Source: Tubiluchus corallicola (lineage: Eukaryota > Priapulida > Priapulimorpha > Priapulimorphida > Tubiluchidae). Taken from it: a DNA stretch of 64,000 nucleotides. Position 1 is the first letter of the stretch; each line of letters starts with the position of its first letter. The position numbers and the translations under genes were made by a program. The notes below the pieces were generated by a model. The model had not been told where the DNA came from and did no database searches. It saw only the letters and a list, made by a program, of their open reading frames with translations. Shown piece after piece: positions 45,765 through 56,942 of this stretch. The DNA is taken from the NCBI GenBank assembly GCA_030141605.1, contig JAQGDQ010000330.1, positions 192,501 to 256,500 on the forward strand. Direction: 5' to 3'.

Positions 45765-46881
45765 CTAAATATCTATTGTTGACATGGAGCCTCTATCCTT
45801 TATTAGAGCACCCCACTGTTCCTGCCTGCAGCTAAAAATTGCAATTCCCGTGGTGCTATTGTTAGGTTTGGTTCCACCTGTTCTAAATCTTATTAATTCT
45901 TGATACCCAAGTTGTTTTTGGTTTTCCTGGAGGTCGTTAGCAGGTTTCAGGGCCTCGCTTAATGCTAATCTTACTGATGTTGTTTCTGGCAATCTCATTA
46001 AATGTCCGACCCATCTTAGTCTTCTGATGCTGATTTTAGAGCTCCAATGTTTAATGCTAATCTTACTGGTGTTGTTTCTGGCAATCTCATTAAATGTCCT
46101 ACCCATCTTAGTCTTCTGATTCTGATTTTAGTGCTCCAATGTTTAATGCTAATCTTACTGCTGATGTTTCTGGCAATCTCATTAAATGTCCTACCCATCT
46201 TAGTCTTCTGATGCTGATTTTAGAGCTCCAATGTTTAATGCTAATCTTACTGGTGTTGTTTCTGGCAATCTCATTAAATGTCCTACCCATCTTAGTCTTC
46301 TGATGCTAATCTTAGTGCTCCAATGTTTAATGCTAATCTTACTGATGTTGTTTCTGATAATCTCATTAAATGTCCTACCCATCTTAGTCTTCTGATGCTG
46401 ATCTTAGTGCTCCAATGTTTAATGCTAATCTTACTGATGTTGTTTCTGGCAATCTCATTAAATGTCCTACCCATCTTAGTCTTCTGATTCTGATTTTAGT
46501 GCTCCAATGTTTAATGCTAATCTTACTGATGTTGTTTCTGGCAATCTCATTAAATGTCCTACCCATCTTAGTCTTCTGATTCTGATCTTAGTGCTCCAAT
46601 GTTTAATGCTAATCTTACTGATGTTGTTTCTGGCAATCTCATTAAATGTCCTACCCATCTTAGTCTTCTGATTCTGATTTTAGTGCTCCAATGTTTAATG
46701 CTAATCTTACTGGTGTTGTTTCTGGGAATCTCATTAAATGTCCTACCCATCTTAGTCTTCTGATTCTGATTTTAGTGCTCCAATATTTAATGTAATGCTA
46801 ATCTTACTGCTGATGTTTCTGGCAATTTCATTAAATGTCCTACCCATCTTAGTCTTCTGATGCTGATTTTAGTGCTCCAAT
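45765..46881 (-). mobile_element. LINE ORF C-terminal fragment with internal amplification
   Basis: On the minus strand the block encodes RRLRWVGHLMRLPETT and, after the amplified part, ALKPANDLQENQKQLGYQEL and QEQWGALIKDR, the region after the reverse transcriptase in several LINE groups (RLRWLGHxxRMPE-like motif). Only this part of the LINE is present. A diverged relative lies at 49110-49460. Confidence 0.8.
45961..46881. repeat. 92-bp x 10 tandem amplification of LINE coding sequence
   Basis: AATGCTAATCTTACTG recurs at 45961, 46053, 46145 and every 92 bases to 46697, then at 46794 after a 5-base insertion. Each unit covers the codons for GHLMRLPETT and neighbours. As 92 is not a multiple of three, the frames that run through two units change phase and are not genes. 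Confidence 0.95.
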
Positions 46882-47013
46882 GTTCTTTCTCACATTTCAC
46901 TGGTTTACCTACGTGACAAAACACGTCTATGCTGCATAACAATGTTAAATTTGTGTGTCATAATGTAAAAATAAACTTCTAGAGATAAAACTATAAACTT
47001 TAACACTTTTGTG

Positions 47014-47019
47014 TTTATT
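47014..47019 (-). terminator. AATAAA overlapping the stop codon of the claudin-like gene
   Basis: On the minus strand the end of the gene reads AGCAACCAATAAACAC; the TAA stop at 47017-47015 is inside the hexamer. The next minus-strand AATAAA is at 45804-45799, inside the LINE. Confidence 0.45.
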
Positions 47020-47364
47020 GGTTGCTCATCTGGGTTGTTGCATAACGATCCTGTCCTGTTCCGCTCTCTCTCGAGGTGAGAATTATTTCAGGGGGCGCAC
47101 CGTTTTCCTGAGGCACTGCTGTGTCATTCGTGACGCCATGTTTTATTTTCACGTTACATCCTATTTGATACAGGATGATCCAAGCAATGGACGTGATTAG
47201 ACAACAGCCTGTTGCCCATTTCAATACAGTCACGGGCCACCCTGTAGAGCAGCTCCTGGCCTCCAGATACAGGGCGGGCGTAAAAATGCCTTCCCCGTAT
47301 TTGACGGTTTGTTGTGCTCTTACTTTGGCGTGGAATGTCATCAAACCAAAGCCAAGAAATGCCC
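47015..47364 (-). CDS. Claudin-like gene exon 4 (TM3 end, TM4, tail)
   Basis: Acceptor TTTTCCCTTTTCAG ends at 47365 and a TAA stop is at 47017-47015. 350 bases entered with two bases (G|GG, Gly). Encodes AFLGFGLMTFHAKV, a loop, WPVTVLKWATGCCLITSIAW (TM4) and a tail ending ATTQMSNQ. Confidence 0.9.
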
Positions 47365-48722
47365 CTGAAAAGGGAAAAGATTATTAAAGGAAAACAGGAC
47401 GATTTTTCAAACCCTACCTCATTTTCAAGTATGGTAAGTATACATTTAAACGCCAATAATACTGCAAAAACGTTTCATAATAAAATGGTTGATTAAAATC
47501 TTAGTGAACGACGTTATTCTTTCGCGTAAGTCATTCTTGCGAAAATGGTACGTCCCCTTTCAATATTTTAAAGAGTAGATTGTTTTGACCTATAGTTAAA
47601 AATACATTGGTTAACGTATGTTAACTATTTTGCTAGACTGGACCTTTTGAAACAACAGGCTCTTCAAACCAGGCATTTTTATTTTTGATATGAAATTTTG
47701 CCATGCACATATAGATTTAAGTTTTAACGATTTTTTACCTACGCACCTAGTATCGGATTAAGGGGTCATAGTTACAAGTTGTACAAAAATTATTGTCGTA
47801 TCGATGTTTTTAAACACTCTTTTGTAAACAGGGTGATCGATATATGGAACAGTTTACCGTCGGAGATTGTGTTAATGGTAGCAACTTACGTTCTTTTTAA
47901 TTTAAACTACTTACATTTGATTTTAATCCTTTTTGTAAATTTAATAGAAATGACTAATTATTGTGGGCCACCATGCGCATTCGTGTCTGGTGGCTTCTCC
48001 ATTCCTAAAACATTAGCTAATCATATTTATTTGTAAGATTTTAATGTATATGTAAAATTGTATATTTGGATTGAATAAATCTACTCTACTCTGCTCTGCT
48101 CTGCTCTGCTCTGCTCTGCTCTGCTCTGCTCTGCTCTGCTCTGCTCTACTCTACTCTACTCTACCCTACCCTACCCTACCCTACCCTACCCTACCCTACC
48201 CTACCCTACCCTACCCTACCCTACTCCACCCCACCCCACCCCACCCTACTCTAATCTAATCTAATCTAATCTAATCTACGGTCTGGTTTTCCTTCAGGGA
48301 ATTAATTACGTACAGTTAAACACTAATACCATCGCCTGCAGTAATCTAGCCAGTTAGTAGATGAGCTAAGCATCGAGCAAGTCAACCATAGAGTCAGAAT
48401 GTATCTTACCTGTTAGCATGTACATGCTGCCAGTCATCATCATGCATAACACCTGCTTATAAATAATAGCTAGACATGCCATCACCACGCATCCACTAGC
48501 TAACATCAGACATACCACCATGCTGGATATTGTCGAGGTTTGTAATCCTGTTAATAAGAAACAATAATGATAATGATGATGATGATGATGATGATGGTGG
48601 TGATGATGGTGATGATGATGTTGATGATGATGATTACGATGATGATGGTGATGATGATGATGATGATGATGGTGTTGATGATGGTGATGATGATGATGAT
48701 GGTAATGATGGTGATGATGATG

Positions 48723-48754
<32 letters not shown>

Positions 48755-51700
48755 GATGATGGTGATGATGGTGATGATGGTGATGATGGTGATGTAGATG
48801 ATGATGAAAACAACAACAATGATAATAATTAATATATTAATAGTTATAGCAATAATAATAATAATAATAATAATAGTAATTACGCCACTACACCGCCTGT
48901 ATATCATTTGTTCCTCTTTAGGTCTCTTTATCAAAGGTTACGGAGGCCTAAGGCTGTTTTTGTCCCTTTGACAATAATAACGAAATGGTTAAATACAAAA
49001 ATTTGAAACCGTCTTTTCCCCTGTTTTTAGATTTAGGATTTTTCATTAATATTGGCAGTTTTTTAGATTCATGTGTTTCTTCTGCAAAGCGTCACTCCAT
49101 CTATTGTAACATCGAGGCATTAACATTTATTAGAGTATTCCACCCACTCTTATCTGCAGCTAACAGCGTTTCTACTCCTAAAGATAGATTTGGTTGAAGC
49201 TGTTGAACATCTTTATTTATCTTAGTTATCAAAGGTTTTTGGTTTGCCAGGTGGTTTTTTGCAGGATTTTAAGCTTTCCTTTAAGGCGATATTTACTGTT
49301 GTTTCACTTGGTCATCTCAAAAGATGTCCTCAACATGTTGATCTTCAAATCTTGATTTTTAAACTCCAAAGAATTTCTTTCGTTCTATCATATAAATCTT
49401 CATTTTCGATTATGTATGGCCATCTTGTCTTTAAGTATTTCCTTAGAAGACGTCTGTGAAATGTGTCAATCAGCTTTTCTTGAGTTATCGTTAAACAAAA
49501 CAATATTTAAAAAGTGTTTATTGGTAGTTGACTCACGTTTATAGGAAAGCAATGCATCTTCAGAAAGGTACTGATGAGGCGTCTGATTCGATGACCAATG
49601 TTCATGATACATATAGCAAGGAAGTCGACCATCGTCGTACAGTCCATACTCAATGTTTGCTGTTTCTCTCTCTTCGTCTGAAAATCAATGAAATTGCTTG
49701 AATTCTTTCTGCTATTGTATCTAAAGAACTTCTTAATTCGCTGTTTTCAACACTGCTAAAGTTAACTGCGTCAGGTCAAATTCATTGCCACTTAAGTGCT
49801 TTATTAATTAGAATATTAATATTGAATAAATTTTATTAATTCGTCCAAAGGCTGAAAGATACAATGTGGAACTGCAGCGGATGAAATCACTCAGAATAAT
49901 TTTTCTTGGTGGACACCCATCTAACTTACTAACTAACCAGCCCTAGCGACGTTTAAAGGAAAAGTCAAGCATTCTAGGAGGTTATTCGTTTTTCAATATT
50001 CGCGAAAAATGTTAGAAAGATTTAATAATGAAACTGCAATAAGCGCGTCGTGTAACTAACTAAAATTATTTTAAAATCGCCAACACTTCGTGCTTGGACG
50101 CTCCCATTTTCAATGTCCATTCTTCTTCCAATGACGTCATTCGTCGTGAAGAAAAGTAGTGCTCTGTCAGTCCTCACCAAAAGTATAATAAGTTTTTACA
50201 AAAAAAATAGCTGGCTATTTTTGTAATGTTTTTGCTTAAATATTAGATAAACTGTGGAAGTTTGAATTAGTTTAAGCAGCGCGTGCTTACGGAAAGCCAC
50301 GATGCGCTTTCAAAAACTTACGAGATCTTCCAGTTTCGGGATGACTTTAAAGTGAATGGCAGCAACCACGGCATCCGAAAATTTCTATTCAGAGGTAGTA
50401 TGTTTTAAATTTATGCTCTATAGTCAGTTCTTTGTAAATTTCTTTGTTATATTTTTCTAAGTTTAAGTGATAGCAGTAAAATAAACATAACATGCTGAGT
50501 GACTTGTTCTTTCCTCTAGCACACCACAAACAGTTTAAGTGATAGCAGTAAGATAAACACAACATGCTGTGTGGCTTGTTCTTTCCTCTAGCACACCACA
50601 AACAGTTTAAGTGATAGCAGTAAAATAAACACAACATGCTGAGTGGCTTGTTCTTTCGTTTAACTTCATAGGTATCCTGATAATGTGAACAACTTAAACA
50701 TTCCCCACCCAATAAGATAAAACCATAGTATTTAGGCTTCAAAAATTGTTCCTTTGATAGGAGTCTATACTTTTCATGGATTTCCATACAAAATATTTAT
50801 TATTCAGTTTCAGCTATAGCTGAGTAATTTCAATTATGACACGATCAAAGTATTTTTGTCCCCATGTAAAACCATCTTAAAGACGTCATGATCTTTATCA
50901 GCTCCTATGCAAACTTCTCATATTCAGCAACGTTTCAGTAATTTCATTTACAGCATCTGTTACATACGAAAACTTTTGCAAAATGTTCTTATTCCACGAT
51001 TAAAGAGCATTTTATTCTGATTTCTTTATTTGTTCCAAATTTCCAGAAAACGCTGTGTATGTCTTAGCTTTGATGCAGTGCTGGATTAAGGCATGGGGTT
51101 TTGTGGAATGCAGCCCATAGGCCTCTGCCAGCTGATTAACTTAAATTAATTTACTGTAAAAAATTACTACAGAATGACAGTACAAGTATGTTGAATTATC
51201 TTTTTAAAAATGGCTCAATTAATTAATAAACTGTATAATAATACACTGGAATTATTTTCTAGTCCAATAATCACACTGCCACGCTGGCAACCCAGAATAT
51301 AATGAGAGAATTTCATAGGGCTTGAGAACACATCTCCTCTGACAAAGATGAGACATCTCTGTTCAAAGATAGCTTAGTCACACTTTGCCACTCATCTCAG
51401 TAGGTTCTAGCCTACTGGAACTCTGAACTAGGTATTCTTGGTTTTGTTCTTGAAGTTAAAGGAGCCTGAGCCTTACATTTCCTGTAACCCAGAGGTCTAC
51501 AAAATCAAAATCCGGTCTTGCTTTTACCTGTTAAAGTATCACAGATTTTCCACAGTCCGCCTGCCATGTTTATCAAGAAAACGAAACTTGTACTATTCGC
51601 AATGGTATCATTCTCATTCATTCTTGTTTCTTTCATTACGATCATGTTGTTAGTCTCTTCAACAACAGCCACAAATAAATGACCGTCAGGACCCGCAGAG

Positions 51701-51894
51701 CTGTTGGTCATTTCGTACAATACGTCTCTGTTGTAAGTGACCAACTCCCAGTTATTTTTGACCGCTGGTACCAGAACACTACAAGTGGTCACAAGTGTCA
51801 GAAGAACGCAGAAGACGACAACGCAGATGTATTTGTCCGGAGCAACTATGGCATGAAGGCATCCTTGGTAAGGGTGCAATAAACGGGTACACAT
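47015..51894 (-). CDS. Claudin-superfamily four-pass membrane protein, four exons
   Basis: Exons 51894-51528, 49677-49537, 48547-48410 and 47364-47015 join with GT-AG introns, all in phase 1, to 331 aa. Domains: TM1 about 22-44 (YICVVVFCVLLTLVTTCSVL), a long first extracellular loop with W49, sequons and GLWKIC at 113-118, which matches the W-GLW-C signature of the claudin/PMP22/CACNG/TMEM178 group, TM2 about 177-199, TM3 about 202-227, TM4 about 258-284, then a 47-residue cytoplasmic tail. Four exons, the long loop 1 and the GLWxxC position resemble TMEM178-like members, but the exact subfamily is not certain. Probably a plasma-membrane or ER-membrane protein. The introns hold LINE fragments, R1 and R3 copies and microsatellites. 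Confidence 0.87.
47385..47590 (-). mobile_element. Internally deleted R1 copy in claudin-like intron 3
   Basis: Minus-strand match to both ends of R1: ttgaaaatgaggtagg-like and aaccatcctgttttcc-type 3' end, then the start region with acttacgcgaaagaata. The middle of R1 is missing. It begins about 20 bases from the acceptor of exon 4. Confidence 0.6.
47741..48075 (+). mobile_element. CR1-like LINE 3' end in intron 3
   Basis: Encodes YKLYKNYCRIDVFKHSFVNR followed by VIDIWNSLPSEIV, the conserved end of CR1/Jockey-type ORF2 (typically RxDVRKxFFSxRVVxxWNSLP). It ends at ggattgaataaatctactct, where the pentanucleotide tail begins. Confidence 0.88.
48076..48280. repeat. (CTCTG)n/(CTACC)n pentanucleotide array, LINE tail
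   Basis: CTACT, CTGCT, CTACC and CCACC pentamers, about 40 units, starting at the LINE 3' end. Confidence 0.93.
48410..48547 (-). CDS. Claudin-like gene exon 3 (TM2)
   Basis: Acceptor TTATTAACAG ends at 48548 and donor ACAG|GTAAGATAC follows 48410. 138 bases, phase 1 to 1. Encodes LQTSTISSMVVCLMLASGCV, then VMACLAIIYKQ and the first part of TM3, VLCMMMTGSMYMLT. Too short to be noticed as an open frame on its own. Confidence 0.9.
48567..48800. repeat. (GAT)n / (GGTGAT)n microsatellite
   Basis: About 75 GAT units with GGT and GTT interruptions. It lies in intron 2, starting about 20 bases from the acceptor of exon 3. A short TAA run follows at 48850-48876. Confidence 0.95.
49110..49460 (-). 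mobile_element. Diverged LINE fragment in intron 2
   Basis: Shares with 45780-46010 the order ttattagagtattcc, cttatctgcagctaa, ggtttttggtttgccagg and a catctcaaaagatgtcctc block. More decayed than that copy and not amplified. Confidence 0.65.
49537..49677 (-). CDS. Claudin-like gene exon 2 (extracellular loop 1)
   Basis: Acceptor GATTTTCAG ends at 49678 and donor AAAC|GTGAGTC follows 49537. 141 bases, phase 1 to 1. Encodes DEERETANIEYGLYDDGRLP, then CYMYHEHWSSNQTPHQYL and SEDALLSYKR. The Cys could pair with the one in GLWKIC. An NQT sequon is present. Confidence 0.88.
49958..50520 (+). mobile_element. Dispersed repeat family R3, copy 3, in intron 1
   Basis: Contains ccaatgacgtcattcgtcg, gaattagtttaagcagcgcg, cacgatgcgctttc and the end aacatgctgagtgacttg, in family order. 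Confidence 0.78.
50461..50677. repeat. 72-bp x 3 tandem repeat of the R3 3' end
   Basis: GTTTAAGTGATAGCAGTA occurs at 50461, 50533 and 50605. Each unit includes the R3 terminal segment (aacatgctg-gtg-cttgttctttc) plus ctctagcacaccacaaaca. Confidence 0.92.
50678..51527. other. Remainder of claudin-like intron 1; nothing seen
   Basis: AT-rich intron sequence up to the donor of exon 1. No repeat or RNA gene could be supported. Confidence 0.5.
51528..51894 (-). CDS. Claudin-like gene exon 1 (TM1, loop 1)
   Basis: ATG at 51894 (MCTRLLHPYQGCLH) and donor ACAG|GTAAAAGC after 51528. 367 bases, leaving phase 1. Carries TM1, N-glycosylation sequons (NSS, NDT, NST) and the diagnostic GGLWKIC. Confidence 0.9.
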
Positions 51895-54600
51895 CTCACC
51901 CTCAATGGATTGTATACGTGATCTGGCACCTCATTTAGGATAGTTGAAAAGTTGTTGCTTCACATCTCTGAAGACGTCTTGCTCGTCACAATGTCCTCCG
52001 ACAGACCGCTCAGGTAATTATTTAAGTAAATTTTCCTCCACAAATTACATTTCTAAACAGTAAGAATATCACTCGATCTGATAACATTACGAAATTACCA
52101 ACAGTAGCTCGTGGTATTCAGTAAACTAAGCTATACTGCGTGCTTTCAATCCACAGAGTTCATAATATTTGAAATGTGATAAAAAATTGAATGAAGTGTT
52201 TGATTAGCTGGGATAATCGCTAGTTCTCTAACTTTGTAGATTTCTCTATTGCTGTTACATATTTTAATGAAATGTGCTGAAATGTTGTTTCTAACAATGA
52301 ACCTTTAATCTGTTTTTGTTTGGCACGAATGGATCAGAAATTTCAAAACAGTTCTGTACACACTTGTCCTAACAGGACGCTCTAGTCCACCACTGTCTCA
52401 TGTAGTACTATCATCTACTGTGTCGTATATTATATCACTTTTCTGGTGGTTAACCAAATAGAGAGTGTTCTCCATATCTGATCTCTGACCTTGACTATCG
52501 TTGCAGTAAGTAGTAATTTGTAATAGTCAGCCATGGTCTTTCTCTCGCAAACGTGTTCATTCGATAACCCAATGTAAATTACTGCACGATCATCTTTAAG
52601 ACTGTTTTTGCTCACTTTATAACATTTTAACAGCTGCTAAAGTGCTGTATATATGCAGACAACATGATGTTATTACTAACACGATAAACGTCACAGGATT
52701 GTAAACAAAATAAACCAAAAACAATATAAGAATGCAGACGACAACAACAACAATAACAGGTGGAATTCTAGGTAATCAGCTAGTAGCATACCTCTGCTGT
52801 TGCTCCCATGGTAACGCACGTTAATAATTAATGCAAAGTAACAATTTTATTAATTAAGAATTGTACTGGCGGTGGGGAGTTTATACAAATTGACTTCAGC
52901 ACGGACCAATGGACAATTTCCACCGAGACATTTCGTTTTTTTTATGATTTGAAGATTTACTTTGGTGAGCTGTGTTATTACAGGTTTGCATTGTACACTG
53001 GTTTGTCACTTAGGTTCTTTGTAACAGCTGGTATTAGCTTGAAAAAAATGAAAAAAATGTTTATTTTTTCTATACAGAAGTAAAATAATTGCACTAAACT
53101 GTTCTAAAACACTGAGTCCTTAAATACGCCAATAATATACCACCACCACCAGCAGCACCACCAGCAAAGCAGACAAACATTCAAGCAGCACAAACAACTA
53201 TTATTTGCTTGTTTGTATATTTGCGGGTATGTGTGTATGTACATTTGTTTGTTATGCGTGTTTGTTTGTTTGTTCCCTTGTTTGCTTGTTTTCTCGTCAT
53301 TTATTCCTCTAGTTCTGTGCTCATTCACTCCTTTATTTGTTCATTCTTTTGTTTATCCTGACGATATTCCCTCTCTTTCTCACGCTCATTCGTATGTTCT
53401 CTCATTTATTCGCGTACATTGTTTCCACGTGTTCTTATACAGTGTAGCACTATGGAGCACTTTGATCCAGCACTAACTGTGGCTGTTGAGACAGGACCGG
53501 AAGATTATTCACTGACCCAATGAACTGGCAGGTGTGTCACTAGCCACCTTCCTTAGCGAGAGAAAACATTATAGGCAGCAGTACAGCCAGAAGCAGTTTT
53601 CATGGTGGGCACCCATCAAATTACTAGCTAGGCTCTGCGTTAATTTAAATCTCAATAGGCAAACATCGTGACAACCCGACTAAGGCATAATGATGAACTA
53701 TAATAGCTATAACTTTAGCATTTCCATATCTCATTAAATAAAATGCAAAATTCTTTTCTTTCATACAAATTTCCGGTACAATTTGATGCGTTTACTCTGC
53801 GCTAGATGTCTCTTTCTGTTTCCAAGTTAGACAGCATCTCCGCCCCTGATAATTTACGTCAAAACCGGCTCTGTTTTTCACCTGTATTTACCTGTAAACA
53901 GTTGCCAAACTACAGGTACCGCCGCTACCACTGCAGTTTGCTGAAGCCAGACAATGGTTCAGTTTGCTGAAGCCAGACAATGATTCAGTTTGCTGAAGCC
54001 AGACAATGATTCAGTTATGTTTTTTATATTATGCAAGGGTTCAGGCTTATTCTTTTTATTCTATGACATGTCCCGTTACTAAAGGTCCTTGTACTTTGTT
54101 CTTGCTCACATCGTTTGTTCTTTATAAGATGTTCTTATTAACAGTTACAATTTGCCATAAAGTGCAAGTTTGATTATTACAATGTTTGTTATTTTCAATG
54201 GACCCCAGACGGTGTCTCTAAAGTGCTGAAGATTGTTGATCACGTGTGAGTACAAACTGTAATATTTTGTTTTTATAGTAAAAGATATTGCTGATAAAGA
54301 ATCATTACTAACAGAAATCAAGCATCTTTGTCGTAATCGTAGAAGTTATGTTTTTTATGCGTTCAACAATTTATTGTTAGCTGTCTACAACAAAAGCATA
54401 TTTCACATTGTTACACTTACGTAAGAACATAAATTATGTCACTTATCTAAGACCAGACTAATAATTACAGAAAAATATGACAGCCCAGAAAAATATTATG
54501 ACAAAGATCTGACTGCGCATAATTATAACTCACATGTAAAAGGATAAGCAAGATAAACTGCTATTCACACATAATAATTTTACGGCAGCGAAAAAATAAA
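51895..54600. other. Intergenic; no gene seen
   Basis: Contains only a 26-bp x 3 repeat (listed) and a TTTG/TTTA-rich stretch at 53200-53420. The minus-strand frame at 52430-52615 has no recognisable motif. Confidence 0.45.
53935..54012. repeat. 26-bp x 3 tandem repeat
   Basis: CAGTTTGCTGAAGCCAGACA repeated three times in direct succession, with an ATGGTT or ATGATT end. Confidence 0.92.
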
Positions 54601-54625
54601 AAGTAAACACATGTGCTTGATGTTT

Positions 54626-54631
54626 TTTATT
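54626..54631 (-). terminator. PolyA signal of the carboxylesterase-like gene
   Basis: Minus-strand AATAAA about 330 bases downstream of the TGA at 54961. Confidence 0.5.
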
Positions 54632-54960
54632 CAATTTCCATGTCGTACTTTTGGGTCGCAGACAACATCTACTGGCTTGCCTTCAGGCATGTCCATCCTT
54701 CAAATACCTTCTGAAATGGGGATATTAATACATTAGAATAGATTAATTTTTAAATCAAGTGTTGAATCAGTTTTCCAGATTTGCAGTATACTCAGTGATT
54801 ACAGAATCACAGGTTTATTTCGCAACAAAAAACAGCTTTGACTGCTGTGGAAAAGAAAGTATGGGAGAACAGTGGCAACAACAGTGATATAGAGGGAAAA
54901 AAGAAAGAGAGTGAGTGAATGAGTGGGTGAGTGAAAGAGATGCCCATCTGGTGCAAAGCA

Positions 54961-55144
54961 TCAAATTATACCTATCACAGACTGTATAGCAGGTACACCC
55001 TTGCTCAAAATAATGCAGTGTTTGGTCCTGAAGCCACCTTCCTTCACCTGAATCTTCTCATCACCAATGTCCAAGTACTTTCGTCCTCCCAATTTGAACT
55101 CTGGCCAGAAAGCAGTATTCTTGATTCCACCTTTATTAGGATTT
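54961..55144 (-). CDS. Carboxylesterase-like last exon
   Basis: Encodes NPNKGGIKNTAFWPEFKLGG, then KYLDIGDEKIQVKEGGFRTK and HCIILSKGVPAIQSV, matching the end of the fold (W-P-x(n)-YLxI). Stop TGA at 54963-54961. A donor-like ATAG|GTATAATT just before the stop leaves an alternative extra exon possible. Confidence 0.88.
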
Positions 55145-56930
55145 CTGAGAAGACAAATATGTAAAAGATATCAGTAAAATCAAAACTGAAGTACAGAATA
55201 TTATTGGGAGTTTTTCAGCAGACTTATTCGTGGAGTTAAAATGTTAGTGATTTCATTCTGGAGAATCTTTTAGCAAATAGGAAAAAAATATGACAAAACA
55301 CTATAAAAACGTCGCCTAATGACTAGAGTAAAAAGATGTTAGACTTGCAAGACTTCTACTTTCTATCTAACAGTAAAATTAGTTTTGTATAAGAACTAGC
55401 AGGAAAAAACCTGGATTACCCAGTTTCTGCAAAATTGCGGATGTAAGTCATCAATGATCTGCTGATGTTCTTTTCATACTCCGTAAAGTCTTGTTCATTT
55501 TTGAGTGGCAGTCCCACAATAAATGGTACGTCCTCATCCTCTGTTACTCCATACCACTCGGGCCAAGGTGAGCCAGATGGTCGATGGCTAAACGTAGACC
55601 AATAAACATGACCACCCCTCTCTGACCAGTGCACGGCAAACTCTGTTAATGGACAGATGCAGTAAAAATCACCCAGATAGTCTGACAATGCACTAATACA
55701 CTCCGCATTTCCAAAAGGATATTCAAGGTATGCATTGAGTACAATATTTTGGACGACTTCATCATAATCTTTAAAAGCATTATTGAAAGTGGCGACATAG
55801 TCAGTGTAGCTGCAGTTAGGTAGGTCTTGAGTGGGGAAAATCTCCATCTCCGTTTCTCGCAGGAGCTCAGTGCCCTCATTTTTTGTGACAGAAATCATAA
55901 CTGGTACATCAGCATTTGCAAAGTTATTAGCACTTTTTGGTGGTGTTACGAGAAAGTTACCATCAAGCGTAGGCCTCACACCCTGATCAGGTATTCCAGC
56001 AGATAACGGTAATGTAAATTGTAAAGCAATTAATACAGAAGCATTGACTTCTCTCATGCAAGATATACTGACGTCATCATCTTCAACGCATCCAAGTGCA
56101 GCTGCAATGCTTCTGCCAAAAGCGAGGGCATTTTCAGGTTTATCATAAGTTGGATTGTTTTTCCACTCATTTGGTAATGCAGTACGCAGAATGGCAGAAG
56201 AAAACAAACCTTTGCTAAGTGGGGACATGAGATGATATCCAACAGCCACTCCCTCAAATAGGTGTCCATCAATTGTAAGTTTACCTTTGTCCCCACCAAA
56301 AGATTCAATATTATCATTTATCCACTCAAGTGCCAAAACCTGATCCAACAAACCTTGATTTCCAGGTGATTCTGTGTTATTCAGGAACAGAAAACCAAAA
56401 GGTCCAACTCTATAGTTGATGGTGACTACAATCATGTTGGCAAATGCAGAAAGAATTGTTCCATCCATAAGTTTTGTATTTGCTGCTCCAAATACAAAAC
56501 CACCGCCATGAATTAAAACAACTGTTGGCAAACCTCTTGCATTTTCTGGAGTAAACACATTTAGATATAGACAATCTTCACTTACTGGAGTAGTAAGATC
56601 ATATACATCATTAACTTTCATCTCTTCTCCCAAAACAGCAGTCAAGGTGTCATTCAGTTGGAAGCAGGAATTGTGGGGCGTTCTTGCTAATGTTATTCCT
56701 TTCCACATTTTCACAGGCACTGGTTTTGCAAATCGTAAGTTTCCAACTGGGGGTTCAGCATAAGGGATACCTAGAAATGTGCGCACTTTTTTGTTTAAAG
56801 CATCCTGCATGAAACCTTTCACCTTGCCAGTGGTCGTCTTGACAACAAGGCCATTTCTGTTGACCCGCTTCCCTGATGCAAATGTAAAAATGCAATTCAT
56901 GATGCAGAACAAAACCCAATGACTCTGCAT
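54961..56930 (-). CDS. Secreted carboxylesterase-fold pseudoenzyme (cholinesterase/neuroligin family)
   Basis: Two coding exons, 56930-55420 and 55144-54961 (275-bp intron; donor GG|GTAATC, acceptor TTCTCAG|A, phase 2), give 564 aa, normal for the family. Numbering from the ATG at 56930: signal peptide 1-20, family signatures FLGIPYAEPPVGNLRF, EDCLYLNVFTPE at 118-129 and oxyanion HGGGF at 141-145. The nucleophile elbow, normally G-E-S-A-G, reads GHLFEG at 222-227, so Ser is Leu224. The acidic residue is kept (KNEGTEL, E352). The His position in GVxHxxE is Glu464 (GVTEDEDVPF). C-terminus ends VIGII with no TM helix or GPI-like tail visible. It is probably a secreted non-catalytic member used in binding, as are neuroligin and gliotactin relatives; role unknown. 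Confidence 0.9.
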
Positions 56931-56942
56931 GGTGAAACAAAC

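Noticed and set aside
45765-46750. Series of overlapping 60-codon minus-strand frames that look like a peptide family
   Set aside because: They are frames through a 92-bp tandem repeat of LINE sequence and shift phase at each unit.
54961-56930. Active acetylcholinesterase or carboxylesterase
   Set aside because: The nucleophile Ser and catalytic His positions are Leu and Glu.
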